NCBI RefSeq assembly: GCF_963576675.1
Contig: NC_088915.1
Coordinates: 83,089,501-83,153,500 of the forward strand
Length of the DNA: 64,000 nt
Source: Euphorbia lathyris
Taxonomy: Eukaryota; Streptophyta; Magnoliopsida; Malpighiales; Euphorbiaceae
Reading direction: 5' to 3'
The position numbers were made by a program, and so were the translations under genes. The notes under the pieces were generated by a model that saw only the letters and a program-made list of their open reading frames with translations, did not search any database and was not told the origin of the DNA. Below are positions 1 through 11,686 of the stretch, in pieces. Position 1 is the first letter of the stretch, and the number at the start of each line of letters is the position of its first letter.

Positions 1-797
1 TTCCAATATTTACCTCCCGGATCGATAGACAGTTGGGATCAGTTGAGTAGAGAGTTTTGTGCCAAATTTGCCGGATGTATCCCTCCAGTGGTAAAATCGT
101 GGAAGCTTTTTGAGTTGAAACAGAAAGCAAGTGAACCCCTTCGAGAATATGTAGACAATTTCAACAAATTGTGTATACGAATTGTCGATGTGGATGTCTC
201 CATGGCGGTGGAAGCTCTTGTGAAAAACACCACATGTAAAAGCTTGCAGGAAGATCTGATCAGAAAGAGACCTAGAGATATGGCAGAGTTGATAGAACGG
301 TGCAAGGACTTCATGAAGGTGGATGATATCCGCCGGGAGTCAGTGTCTTCGCCCAAAAAGGACAAAGGCGAATCTCGACGACGGGATAAAGAGAAAGACA
401 AGAATCCTGATTCGTCATCTAGAAGCAGGCTTCGAGGCTCTAAGAACAAAACGGCATACATGTCGTCATTTACACCATTAAACGCCTCCAAAAGCGAAGT
501 GCTGATGTGGATAGAGAACAGTCAGCACAAGCGGAGCATTTCATACCCAGAACCAAAAGGGGGGAGTACACCAACACCGGGAAAAATCCCAAAAATTATT
601 GCAAATACCATAGGAAGAATGGTCATGATACGGACGCATACTGGGAGTTGGCCAGAGAGATAGAAAGGCTTATCGAAAGAGGAAAGATGGACAGGTTCAT
701 CCAAAATGATAACAAGAAAGGAGATGGTGATAGATCAAGAGACGATCAGAAAAAGAAGGTGAATGGCACCATCAATGTCATAGCGGGCGGACCATGA
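1..797 (+). pseudogene. Gypsy-1 gag (3' part), frameshifted
   Basis: This is the capsid/nucleocapsid part of the Ty3/gypsy polyprotein. It is open in frame 1 from the first base, with a retrotransposon-gag region (LREYVDNFNKL, RPRDMAELIERCKDFM) at about 35-110 codons. A homopolymer near 555-566 (aaaagggggg) shifts the frame, and the C-terminal part continues in frame 3. The zinc finger there reads CKYHRKNGHDTDAYWEL. Gypsy-2 has a Cys where this copy has Tyr (near 640), so the knuckle has lost its last ligand. A TGA at 795-797 separates it from protease, although the two are otherwise in the same frame, as expected for a fused gag-pol. Confidence 0.85.
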
Positions 798-806
798 TAT
801 CAACCT

Positions 807-3800
807 GTGCTGAAAAAGGCAAAGACCACTGCCCTGGATAGGGCATCACTTAATCGCCCTTTTGCGGATGTAGGCCCGGAGATTCCTCCTCATGCAGATG
901 CACTGGTCATTACCATGATGATAGAAGGATGGGAGACGAGAAGAGTGATGATTGACACCGGAAGTTCGTGCAACGTCATCACAAGAGGGGCATTCGCCAA
1001 GCTTATGGTCGATCCCATCCAAGTGGAAACCACCATAGTAGACATCTTGGGGGTAACAGGCACACCATCCAAACAAAAGGCCAGGTAACACTAGATTGTG
1101 AATTGGCAGATGAAGATCAAATCTGGAAAGGAGATCTGGAATTCTCCATCCTGGATGGCCAGTTGGCTTACAATATCATCCTTGGGCGGCCCTTCATCTC
1201 TGAAGCCGCGGCACTCATCTCCATACGCCACTTAACTATTTACATCCCCACGGCCAAGGGAGGTGTAATGATCCGAGGAAACCAAAAAGTTGCTCAGGAG
1301 ACATATTCGACATCCTTAATGATTCGCCCGCAGTCTAAAGATGAAGACGAAGAGGAACTTGTCACAATGGCCTTGGGTGAAACAGAAATGTACCTTATGG
1401 CGGATGAAAAACAGGTACGGATGGCTAAAGGGCTAAAGGGAGAGATTAAGGAAGCTATTACCAAGGTTCTCCATGAGTCAGAAGATGTCTTTGCGTGGAA
1501 AGATGAGATTCTTCTAGGGATTAGTCCAGATGTGATCACTCACAAACTCAACATTGACAAAGACGCGGTCCCGGTGGCATAAAAACAGAGGAACCACGGT
1601 CCTGAGAGGCAGAAGGTGATAGAAGAGGAGATCACCAAGCTCAAGCGGGCGGACGCCATTGAAGAGGTGCTTTATACACAGTGGCTGGCGAATGTAGTCC
1701 TCGTCAAAAAAGCAGGCGGATCATACCGCATGTGTATTGACTTCACAGACCTCAACAAAGCTTATCCCAAAGACAACTACCCCTTGCCGTGTATCGATAT
1801 CCTAGTCGATGGACCAGCAGGACACGCCATGTACTCCTTCACTGATGTGAAGTCGAGCTATCACCAGAACCCGATGGAGCCTTCGGATAGAATCAAAACT
1901 TCGTTCGTGACACACCAGGCCACCTATTGCTTCAAAGTCATGCCCTTTGGGCTTAAGAATGCAGGGGCAACCTATCAACGGATGATGAACAAAATATTCG
2001 AATGAAGCAAAGGTGATAACTTTTCTGTCTATGTGGATGATATGATCATCAAAAGTACCACTGTAGAGAAGCATGCGGATGATATAAAGGAGGTACTGGG
2101 TGTACTCCGACATCACAAAATTAAATTGAATCCAGAGAAATGTACCTTTGGAGCGACATATGGAAAATTCTTAGGATTCATGATCAGCCAGAAGGGAGTG
2201 AGCCCAAACCCTGACAAGGTCAAAGCTGTCTTGGAAATGAAAATGCCGCAGAATATTAGAGAAGTGCAACGTCTTAACGGGCGTATTGTAGCCTTGGGCA
2301 GGTTTATCTCATGTTCATCTCGAAGATGCCAACCCTTTTATGAAGTGATCAAGAAGCAAAAGGCGTTCGAATGGAACGAGGATTGTGAAAAAGCCTTCAA
2401 AGGGATCAAAAGGTTTCTCACAGAACCACCCCTAATGAGTCGACCCTTGAAAGGTGAGGATCTCTACATGTATGTCTCCATTACAGATAAAGCCGTTTGC
2501 ACGGTCATGATAAGTGAAGAAGATGGCTAGCAGTATCCAATTTATTACGTAAGCAAAGTATTAAAAGATGCTGAAACCCGATATTCCAAGCTGGATAAAA
2601 TGGCGCTGGCCGTTGTCACCACATCAATTCGCCTCAGGCCCTACTTTCAAGCTCATACTGTCATAGTTCGCACAAGCATACCAATGAGGAAAGTGTTGCA
2701 AAAGCCAGAAACCTCGGGGAGATTGATGGAATGGGCAATCCGCCTAGGGGAATTCGATGTTCGCTATGAAAGCCGATCAGCCCTGAAAAGTCAAGTCTTG
2801 GCAGACTTTGTGAATGAATTTACTAAAGAAGGTACGAATCTCCCCAAATCTAAAATTGAGGAATGGACGATGTATACAGATGGGGCTTCTTCGGCAGAAG
2901 GTGCAGGTATTGGCATCGTGATCAAAGGTCCCCAATATATAAAACTACACTACGCTGTAAAACTGGACTTCCTCGCTACCAACAATGCTGCGGAATACGA
3001 AGCCTTGATATTGGGACTGCGCCTATTAAAGGAAATCACTCCTGAACGTATCGTGATCTACAGTGACTCAAAATTAATGGTCAACCAGGTGATCAAGAAT
3101 TTTGAGGTAAAAGATGACATTCTGTCCAAATATGTGGACGAGGTTAAGAAGTTGTTAAATCACCTCGAAGCCAAAGACACCAAGTGGGAATTGATCCATG
3201 TGCCTCGAGGATCTAACACAGAGGCCGATCACCTAGCCAAAATGGCTTCAAGCAAGGAGCATTGGGCGGATCTGCAGTGCCCGTTTGAGGTTAAGACAGC
3301 ACCGACATTCGCCTCGAAAATGGTATCCTTACTCATGTCTGTGGAGAGTGATTGGAGATCACCAATCCGCCAATATCTGATAGATGGAACCTTGCCTTTG
3401 GACAAGGAAGAAGCTCGACGGATAGTAAGGAATGCGGCCTATTTCTCCGTGATAAATGATTGCCTATACAGAAAGTCTTTTAGCCACCCCTGGCTGAAAT
3501 GCATTGTGCCAGAAGAGGGACAACAGATCCTCAAAGAGTTGCACGAAGGCACATGTGGAGCCCATGAAGCATATGCCTCCATTTTGAAGAAATCCAGGTT
3601 AGCAGGATTTTATTGGCCACAGCGGAACTTGATGCTCAAAAGTTAGTGGATTCTTGCCATAATTGTCAGATCCATGCAAATGAATCGCACACAGCTAAAC
3701 ATCTTCAAAGGCCCATCATCGAAGGTCGACCCTTTGCAGTCTGGGGAATTGATATCGTTGGACCCTTTCCTCCTACCAAAAGACAGAGGAAGTATGTGGT

Positions 3801-4593
3801 AGTGGTTGTGGATCATTTTACCAAATGGGTAGAGGCTGAAGCTGTCTCCTCTATCAATGCTGAACGAATGGTGGAGTTCGTCAAGGATAACATCGTAGGA
3901 AGGTATGGAGTTCCCCACACAATTATCACTGACAATGGAACGCAATTCAACTGTGGAGAATTCAAAACTTTCTGTGAAAAATTGGGCATTCAGAACAGAT
4001 TCGCCTCCGTTTATTATCCTCAATCTAACGGTATGACCGAAGTTACGAATCAGACAATCGTTAAGGGAATAAAGAAAAGGCTGGGGGAGCATAACAAAAA
4101 GTGGGCGGATCAGTTAATGAGCGTCCTATGGGCATATCGCACTACTCCCAGAACTGCCACAGGCGAAACACCATTCGCCCTTTCTCACGGTGTGAAAGCT
4201 GTAATCCCAGTTGAAATACAGGTCCCAAGTGACAGAGTTGCATTCTATTGCGAGAATGAAAACAGCCAAAGGTTGAAAGAAAGTCTTGATCAAGTGGAGC
4301 AAAAGTGGGAAAAGGCATATGTACGCATGGCAGCCTACAAACAGCGGACCGCGGCTTATCATGACAAAAATGCAAAGCTCATCAATCTGAATGTGGGAGA
4401 TCTCGTGCTCCGAAAAGCTGACAAAATCCAATCTACGGAGGGGAAAGGAAAGCTGGGGATCACCTGGACAGGTCCGTTCCGAATAGTCACCAAGATTGGA
4501 TTCACCACATTTAAAATCCAAGACATGAAGGGAAATACGCTGCCGCGTACATGGAACATCCAGAACCTCCGCAAATATTTCACCGGAAAATAG
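807..4593 (+). pseudogene. Gypsy-1 pol: protease, RT, RNase H, integrase with stops and frameshifts
   Basis: The domains are in Ty3/gypsy order. Protease IDTGSSCNVIT lies near 949-981. RT has ANVVLVKK, MPFGLKNAGATYQRMM and YVDD (2030-2041). A plant-type second RNase H has MYTDGAS (near 2869), NNAAEYEALI, YSDSK and NTEADHLAKMA. Integrase has an HHCC knuckle near 3540-3670, then the D, D, E residues in DIVGPF, TDNGTQFNC and NGMTEVTNQ. It ends at TAG 4591-4593 with no chromodomain. In-frame stops are at 1580 (TAA), 2003 (TGA) and 2528 (TAG). Frameshifts lie near 1075 (protease) and 3620 (before the second integrase Cys pair). The copy is dead but every domain is recognisable. Confidence 0.92.
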
Positions 4594-5302
4594 AATGTAA
4601 TCACGGTTTTGAGTACTCTTTTTCCTTTGATAAAGTTTTTATCCCATGAGGTTTTTCTTATCAAAGGTTTTAACGAGGCTCACATATAAGACCCACTTGC
4701 TGTAATAAGGCACATCGCCATTCAATAAGAAGCAATTTTTGTCCTATCAATTCTTTTTTAAGTATTTGTTTTGTAGCAATATAAATATTCCAGATTAAAA
4801 AAGAAGGGGGGCCAACAAATGCATTCAATGCTATCACGACATAGCTACTTTCTTTACTTTCTCCTCAAAGATAGGAGAACAATCTCATGGGCAAATCAAT
4901 CCTTAAATGATCACCATTAGAGATAGAGTTAAAACATTTCTCGGACGCGAGATCTTTACACTCTCTTACACCCTTTCCAAGGAAGGGTTCAAAGTCCTAA
5001 GGGCGGATCGATTCACCTCAAAGATAGGAAGCAAATCGATCACCTAAGGCAGCTTAACTTCCTCTAAAGGAATAAAAGCTTCAAGCCTTCACAAAGGTTC
5101 ACACCACGAGGTATGGCTGGCCACCTACTTCAAATCAATCCTAAAGCCTATAAATTTACTTGCTGAAATAATATAAGGCAAAGTAAAGTAAACGATTATC
5201 ATGAGGATTAAAAATTGTACTTAGTTTTACAATGAAAACTAAACATTAGTAGGAGCATCCTCCTTAACATCTTTTTCACCAGATGCGCCCTCCAGTGGGG
5301 CT
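4594..5302 (+). other. Gypsy-1 spacer between pol and the Copia-1 insertion
   Basis: There is no ORF of note. It corresponds to the variable region between pol and the antisense gene in Tat-type elements. A purine-rich stretch (aaaaaagaaggggggcc, about 4797-4813) could be an internal polypurine tract. Two imperfect copies of a motif around cctcaaagatagga (near 4863 and 5012) hint at a degraded tandem repeat. Confidence 0.5.
5298..5302. repeat. Copia-1 target site duplication, left copy (gggct)
   Basis: gggct directly precedes the 5' LTR and is repeated at 16473-16477 directly after the 3' LTR. This fixes both ends and shows simple insertion into the Gypsy-1 3' region. Confidence 0.95.
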
Positions 5303-6299
5303 TGTTGAAACACCTTTCCACATAATTTTGATTTGACAAAATTGTTTCAGTGTAATTGAAATACATATTCTAAACACACTAAGTTTAAATGCTTTGATTT
5401 ATTCTACTAATGTGTTTGTTCAATGTTGAGTTAAATTGTTTATAAGACACAAGAATTAAAAGGCCCAAGCCCAATACAAGTGTCAAAGCCCAAGTCAAAC
5501 AACTCAGTACAACTCGGCCCGCGTTTGTCAAAACGTTGTCGCTTTGGACAAAACGCAACTCATCGAAAGAAGGATCTACATACAGAACTTGATCAAGCCA
5601 TTACGCTGACCAAATCTCTACGCAAAGTTCTGCAAGCAAAACGCAAAGCAATCTTACACTACATTCAATATCTTTTGTGCAAAAGTCTAGAGTGATTATT
5701 CAATCATCTAAGGTGTCTTAGCAAATCATTGTTTAGGACAAACACTTATCATTTCTAGAGATTAGAAAGGAGAGGCTGAGTACTCTGTTATAGTACTCAG
5801 CGAGAGATTAGGATTGAGTAGAGGTATAGAGGAAGGTACTCTTGTTATACTCAGTTGCTAAGATTGTAAAAGGTTTGAGGCTCTACCTTTAAAGAGCTCA
5901 GTAGAGGATTCGAAATCTCGGAACGTGTTCCGGGGACAGGACGTAGGCTTAGAAGAAGCCGAACCTGGATAAATCTACTGAGTAACGTATTTCTTACCTT
6001 AAACTCCTTATATATATTGCTTGCTTAAATAACCAAAAACTGACCAAGTAAAGAGGTCAAGCTGAGTTGTGCGCATTGAACATCTGAGCTCAGGAATAGA
6101 CTTTAAGTGCTATCTCCTGACTCAAGTCAAGAAACTGACTTAGTCACCAGTTGACTAAGCCAGTATCATACTGATTACTCAGCGCCGCTGTTAAAACCTT
6201 TTCTCCTAAGAAAAGAAGTTTGCCCTAAATCTTTAAAAAGTTTAAATAGTTCCTAACCCCCCCTTGGAACTATACTCGTAACATTATAAGGGACCAACA
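5303..6299 (+). repeat. Copia-1 5' LTR (internally deleted, 997 bp)
   Basis: It starts TGTTG and ends CAACA. Compared with the 1,347-bp 3' LTR it lacks about 350 bp corresponding to 15401-15750. The junction lies near 5578, at a 2-bp microhomology (ta). The missing block contains the only clear TATA box (ctataaata, 15722-15730) and the palindrome upstream of it, so this copy probably has no normal promoter. Confidence 0.95.
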
Positions 6300-6301
6300 A
6301 G

Positions 6302-6313
6302 TGGTATCAGAGC
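6302..6313 (+). other. Copia-1 primer binding site (initiator tRNA-Met type)
   Basis: tggtatcagagc lies two bases after the 5' LTR. It is the standard plant copia primer site, complementary to the 3' end of initiator tRNA-Met. Confidence 0.93.
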
Positions 6314-6361
6314 TTAAAAGCTCACTGTAAAAGGTCTAACAACCTTGAGCTGATCCCTACC

Positions 6362-8101
6362 ATGGGCGAAAATAGTACTCGGTTTCTCCCAGGAAACCAA
6401 ACAACTCAGATATTGCTTGAGGGGCTGTCCATCACTCGGCCTCCCCTATTCTTCGGGTCTAACTATACCTTCTGGAAGAATAGGATGAAAAACTTCATTC
6501 AGGCTACAAATATGAGTGCCTGGCTATCTATAGTGCAAGGCCCATTTGTACCTGTCGAAGTTGTGGCTGGCCAAACAGTTGTAAAAGCTGAGGCCAAATG
6601 GACAGAGGATGATCTTAAGAAGCTTCAAAATCACGCTTCGGCTATCAATATGCTTCACTCTGCGCTCGATGCTGCAGAATATAATAAAATCTCAGGTTGT
6701 GAGTCAGCACAAGAGATCTGGAAAAAGCTGGAAGTCACCTACGAGGGAACTAATATAGTAAAGGAGTCCAAGGTGAATCAGCAGATGAGACTGTACGAGA
6801 TGTTCGAGATGAACAATGATGAGGGCATTTCAGACATGAATGCAAGGTTTACCAACATCATTAATGAGCTCAAGAGACTTGGAAAAATCTTCACTGAGGA
6901 AGAACAAGTCAAAAAGATACTCAGGAGTCTTCCTAAAGACTGGCAAGCAAAGAAGACAGCTGTTGAGGAAGCTCAGGATTTAACCACCTACAAATATGAC
7001 GAACTCATCGGCTCATTGCTGACCCATGAGATATCTATGAAAAACTTCGAGGTGAAGGAAAAATCTGAAGACAAGACGCAGAAATCTCTTGTCATGAAAG
7101 CTGACTCCACTGACGGTAGCTCAACTGATGATGAGGAGATGGCCATGTTCACAAGGAAGATGAAAAGGCTATTCAGGAAGAATGACAAATATTCTAAGAA
7201 GCCTTACAGAAAGTTTGATAAGTATAAAGCTGACTCAAGCGACAGGAAATACAAAAAGGACAACTCAAAGCCCATTACATGCTTTGAGTGCCATCAAACC
7301 AGCCATATTAAGTCAAGCTGCCCCACACTGAGGAAAGACAAGAAGAGCGGCAAAAAGGCAATGGTGGCTACATGGAGCGACAGTGATGAGTCTTCATCTA
7401 CAGAAACTGAGGCCACCGAGTCAGCGAAGATATGCTTCATGGCTGACGAACTTGCTGAGCCGTGTGTCTCTGAGCATGCTGACCTATCCGTCGCATCAGA
7501 TGACGAGGAGCAATCAAATGAGGTAATTACTCTTCCCCAGCTCAGAAATGATATGGTTAATGCCTTGAGTGATCTCTACACACTTGTCAAGAAGTGTAAT
7601 AAGAAAGTTAGAGCACTCAGCAGGCGTTGTGATGAAGTGGAAGAGGTCAAACTGAGTGACCTCAGATTCCTTCTTCAGGACAATTCAACTCTGCATGATA
7701 ACATGAAGATCATATATGAGTCTGTCTCTGAAGTCCAATCAGTTTCAAAGAAACTGAGAAAGGACGTCACAACTATCCAGAACCAACTAAAGGTTCCAAA
7801 TAAAAGAAACATTCCTCTGAGAACTCAGTACCAAGGTACTCAGCAGAGATGGAATCCCCAGCGAAAAGTCCATTGTGACTTTTGTGGGAAGAAAGGACAC
7901 ACCACTAAGGTGTGTTGGCACGCTCAGCACTGGGGTGCTGACCAGTCAGTGAAACATCCTAAACAGAAGGTCAGCTGTGACTTCTGTGGAAAGAATGGCC
8001 ATACTATCCAAGTATGTCGCCATAAAATTAAACATGATGCTTTACCTGTTGCACCTAACAAGCAAGGACCCAAAAAGAATTGGGTACCTAAAAGTAACTA
8101 G
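6362..8101 (+). CDS. Copia-1 Gag polyprotein (579 aa), intact ORF
   Basis: This is the structural protein of the virus-like particle. It starts at ATG 6362, 62 bp after the LTR, in good context (accATGG). Residues 25-230 are the copia-type gag region (FFGSNYTFWKNRM..., EIWKKLEVTYEG, ILRSLPKDW). Three CX2CX4HX4C zinc knuckles lie at residues 307-320, 505-518 and 539-552. The first is far upstream and is separated from the other two by a Glu/Ser-rich and probably coiled-coil region (about 330-480). The ORF ends TAG 8099-8101 with no internal stop, unlike the Copia-2 copy. pol follows in a different frame 5 bases later. Confidence 0.93.
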   Translation: MGENSTRFLPGNQTTQILLEGLSITRPPLFFGSNYTFWKNRMKNFIQATNMSAWLSIVQGPFVPVEVVAGQTVVKAEAKWTEDDLKKLQNHASAINMLHSALDAAEYNKISGCESAQEIWKKLEVTYEGTNIVKESKVNQQMRLYEMFEMNNDEGISDMNARFTNIINELKRLGKIFTEEEQVKKILRSLPKDWQAKKTAVEEAQDLTTYKYDELIGSLLTHEISMKNFEVKEKSEDKTQKSLVMKADSTDGSSTDDEEMAMFTRKMKRLFRKNDKYSKKPYRKFDKYKADSSDRKYKKDNSKPITCFECHQTSHIKSSCPTLRKDKKSGKKAMVATWSDSDESSSTETEATESAKICFMADELAEPCVSEHADLSVASDDEEQSNEVITLPQLRNDMVNALSDLYTLVKKCNKKVRALSRRCDEVEEVKLSDLRFLLQDNSTLHDNMKIIYESVSEVQSVSKKLRKDVTTIQNQLKVPNKRNIPLRTQYQGTQQRWNPQRKVHCDFCGKKGHTTKVCWHAQHWGADQSVKHPKQKVSCDFCGKNGHTIQVCRHKIKHDALPVAPNKQGPKKNWVPKSN

Positions 8102-8106
8102 TTACA

Positions 8107-11100
8107 ATGCAGGTAAGCCTGAGATGTGCTGAGAAGTCAAAGATGTGGTATATTGACAGCACATGCTCGAGGCATATGACTGGTGATGAAACTCAGTTCA
8201 TCACGTTTGAGCGTAAACGAGGAGGAAGTGTAAGTTTTGGAGACAACAAGAAGGGTAAGATAGTAGGGTCAGGAACCATTAGAGGTAATCCTACTATTGA
8301 ATCTGTCTCCCTAGTCAGCGGACTCAAATATAACTTACTCAGCGTAGCTCAGCTATGTGACAATGGGAGAAAAGTTATATTTGATGCTACTGGATGTAAA
8401 ATATACGAGGGTGAATCAAATGAGTTAATCTTAACTGCCCCTCGCATAGATAATGTCTTTATGCTAGACTTAAAGAAAAAGTTTTCAAAAACTGTATGCT
8501 TAGTATCAAAGGAAGAAAATTCCTGGCTATGGCACAGGAGACTTGGTCATGTAAGCATGGACCTCCTGGCCAAATTAGCAAGAAAGCAATTGGTTGAGGG
8601 ACTGCCTGAACTTAAATTTGAAAAAGATCAATTATGCCACGCTTGCCAAGCTGGAAAACAAACCAAACAATCTTTTCATAGCAAAAACATTGTCTCAACT
8701 AAGCGTCCGTTAGAGTTACTACACTTGGATCTCTTCGGTCTAGTCCAGCCGCTGAGTCTGGGTGGAAGAAGATTTTCGTTGGTCATTGTAGATGACTTCT
8801 CTCGGTACACTTAGGTCATCTTACTGAGTAGCAAGGATGAGACCTTTGAGACATTTTCAAATTTGGTTAGAAAAATTGAAAATGACAAAGACCTAAAATT
8901 GGCTCACATCCGAAGTGATAATGGTGGAGAATTCAAAAACCAAAAGTTTGTTGAATTCTGTGAAGCCAGCGGCATTGACCACAACTTTTCTGCTCCTAGA
9001 ACACCTCAACAAAATGGGGTTGTTGAAAGGAAGAACAGAACTCTGGTTGAAATAGCCAGGACAATGCTGGATGAGCATAGGCTTCCAAAGTATTTTTGGG
9101 GAGAGGCTGTTAACACAGCGTGCTATATTCTTAATAGGGCTCTAGTTAGACCTATATTAAAGAAAACCCCCTATGAACTTTGGAAAGGACGAAAGCCCAA
9201 CATTGGATACTTTCGTGCCTTTGGCTGTAAATGTTTTATCTTAAATACCAAAGATAGCTTAGCAAAGTTTGACTCAAAAGCTGATGAGGCTATCTTCTTG
9301 GGCTACTCAACAAACAGCAAAGCATACAGAGTTTTTAATAAGCGAACTCAAGTTCTAGAAGAGTCAGTACATATGGAGTTCGACGAAACTAACCCTACAG
9401 GTAGATACCAGCCGCTGACCGAAGATGATCCACACTAAGTAACCGCTGACCAAGAACCAGCTACTGAGTCATTCACTAAAAGGCTGACCAAGAGTAAGAG
9501 TGAACCTAAGATTACTTTTACTGACCCATCTACTTCTGCAGAGATTGTTGAAACACAGACAGCACAAGACATAAATCTACCTAAAGAGATAAGGATTCCA
9601 AAAGGGCACTCAGAAAGTGTAATCCTTGATTCTGCTGGGAATACCCTGATGATAAGGAATCAACTCAGGAAGTACCTCAGCAATGTAGCCTTCATCTCAG
9701 TACAGGAACCTAAGAACTTCGCTGATGCTGAGGAAGATGAATTCTGGATGAACGCAATGCAAGAAGAACTTGACCAATTTAGAAGAAACGATGTATGGGA
9801 GCTAGTGCCACATCCAAGGAGTCAGAAGACCATTGGAACAAGATGGGTCTTCCGCAACAAAATGGATGATCAAGGAAATGTAGTCAGGAACAAAGCAAGG
9901 CTTGTAGCTCAGGGCTACAGTCAGCAAGAAGGTATTGACTACGATGAGACCTTTGCCCCAGTGGCAAGGCTAGAGGCAATTAGAATTCTATGTGCATATG
10001 CATCTTACATGAACTTTAAATTATTCCAAATGGATGTCAAAAGTGCATTTCTTAATGGAGTTATAAACGAGGAGGTTTATGTTAATCAACCTCCAGGCTT
10101 TGAGGACCCTAAATTCCCAAACCACGTTTATAAACTCAAAAAGGCTCTGTACGGCCTCAAGCAAGCACCACGTGCTTGGTATGAGAGGCTGACCAGTTTT
10201 CTGCTGACTAGAAACTACGTCAGGGGCAAAGCTGATACAACCTTATTCATTAAGAGAAAGGGTAAAGATACCCTGCTGGCCCAAATTTATGTTGATGATA
10301 TAATATTTGGTGCAACTAACGAATCAATGTGCAAGGAGTTTAGCAAACAAATGCAGACTGAGTTTGAAATGTCCATGATGGGAGAACTCAACTTCTTCCT
10401 CGGTCTTCAAATTAAACAAGGAAAGAATGGCATCTTCATCAGTCAAGCCAAATATGCCAAGGAGATATTAAAGAAATATGATTTGGAAAATTGCAAGCCA
10501 ATATCCACTCCTATGGGCACTGACACTGTCCTATGCGCTGACGAGAATGGTAAGTCGGTAGACAGCAAATTATATCGAGGTATGATAGGCTCTCTACTTT
10601 ACTTAACAGTAAGCAGACCGGATATTCAGTTTTCAGTATGCTACTGTGCTAGATATCAATCTAACCCTAAGGAATCTCATTACATTGCTGTAAAAAGAAT
10701 CCTTAGATATTTGCAAAGCTCAGTGAACGCAGGTTTATGGTATCCCAATACTCATAATTTCACACTCATCGGATACACTGACGCTGACTATGGACGGGAT
10801 AAGCTGGAACGTAAAAGCACCTCTGGAGGATGTCACTTCTTAGGAAGCTGTCTTGTATCCTGGTTCAGCAAAAAGCAGGCGTCAGTAGCCTTGTCTACCA
10901 CTGAAGCTGAGTACATTGCTGCTGGTCATTGTGTTGCTCAAGTCCTATGGATTAAGCAATAGCTTGAAGACTATGGTGTTCAAATAAAGACAATTGAAGT
11001 CAAATGTGACAACAAAAGTGCAATTGATCTTTCAAAGAACCCAATTCAACACAGCAGAATGAAGCATGTCAGCATCAGACATCACTTCATTAGAGATCAT

Positions 11101-11235
11101 GTACTCAAGGGTGAGATCAAGCTGACCTTTGTCCCAACGGACGAGCCGCTTACGGATATCTTCACGAAGCCACTGGCTCGTGAGCAGTTCAGCATACTGA
11201 GAGAAGCTATTGGTATGTTTAATCCTCTTCAGTAA
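8107..11235 (+). pseudogene. Copia-1 pol: protease, integrase, RT, RNase H with three nonsense codons
   Basis: One continuous frame of about 1,042 codons, broken by TAG 8812, TAA 9436 and TAG 10960. The first and third replace codons that Copia-2 reads as Trp and Gln. Domains are: protease [14 protein letters not shown] (the residue after Asp-Ser is Thr, Ala in Copia-2); integrase zinc finger WHRRLGHVS...CHACQAGK; catalytic D, D, E in [15 protein letters not shown] and [11 protein letters not shown] with [18 protein letters not shown] and YVDD at 10288-10299; RNase H with [17 protein letters not shown] and [10 protein letters not shown]. The gene ends at TAA 11233-11235. It lies in a different frame from gag, so pol expression would need a frameshift, re-initiation or splicing. 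Confidence 0.95.
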
Positions 11236-11686
11236 ATTCCTGAACTAAATGAATATGCATGCTGAGTGAATTACTATGCTGAATGATTGTTTTTGCTGAG
11301 TACTCATTGAAATTAATTGAACAACAATTACTGAGTAAACTTGCACACTGAGTAAGTTAGTTTAAACTTAGAAATCATCCCCTTATGCAATACTGACCAC
11401 TCAGAATATGAAACGCTTAGTATTCTAAACACTGAGTGTTAGATCCGTTAGAATAAAAGCAAAAGCATGCGTATAGCCACCTAGGATGACGTACGCGCCG
11501 AATGTCTCATAAATGCCAGGATAATTGTCGGTTCACAATCCCGAAACAAAACTGACACATGGATTCGTTAAGATCCTCACTTCACCGCTATAAATAATGG
11601 GTAAATCCCCATTGTTTTCTCTTTACGTCTACCGAATTCTAAGGCAAAGACAGCTTTCTCTCTAAAAAACTCTCAAAGCTTCCCAA
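11236..11686 (+). other. Copia-1 pol to ORF3 spacer
   Basis: About 450 bp without an ORF. It contains ctataaataatggg at 11589-11602, a TATA-like box about 95 bp upstream of the ORF3 ATG, in a stretch resembling a core promoter followed by a CT-rich leader (ctttctctctaaa). Copia-2 has the matching 'ctataaatagtaa' before its ORF3. This suggests ORF3 may be transcribed from its own internal promoter; that is inference. Confidence 0.55.
11589..11602 (+). promoter_or_regulatory. Possible internal TATA box for Copia-1 ORF3
   Basis: tataaataat occurs about 95 bp before the ATG at 11687. Copia-2 has a counterpart (minus strand, near 34338-34350) about 95 bp before its own ORF3 ATG at 34249, and Copia-3 has tatataaaattg (minus strand, near 63306-63317) at a similar distance. 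A conserved TATA-like box at equal spacing supports a dedicated ORF3 promoter. Confidence 0.45.
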
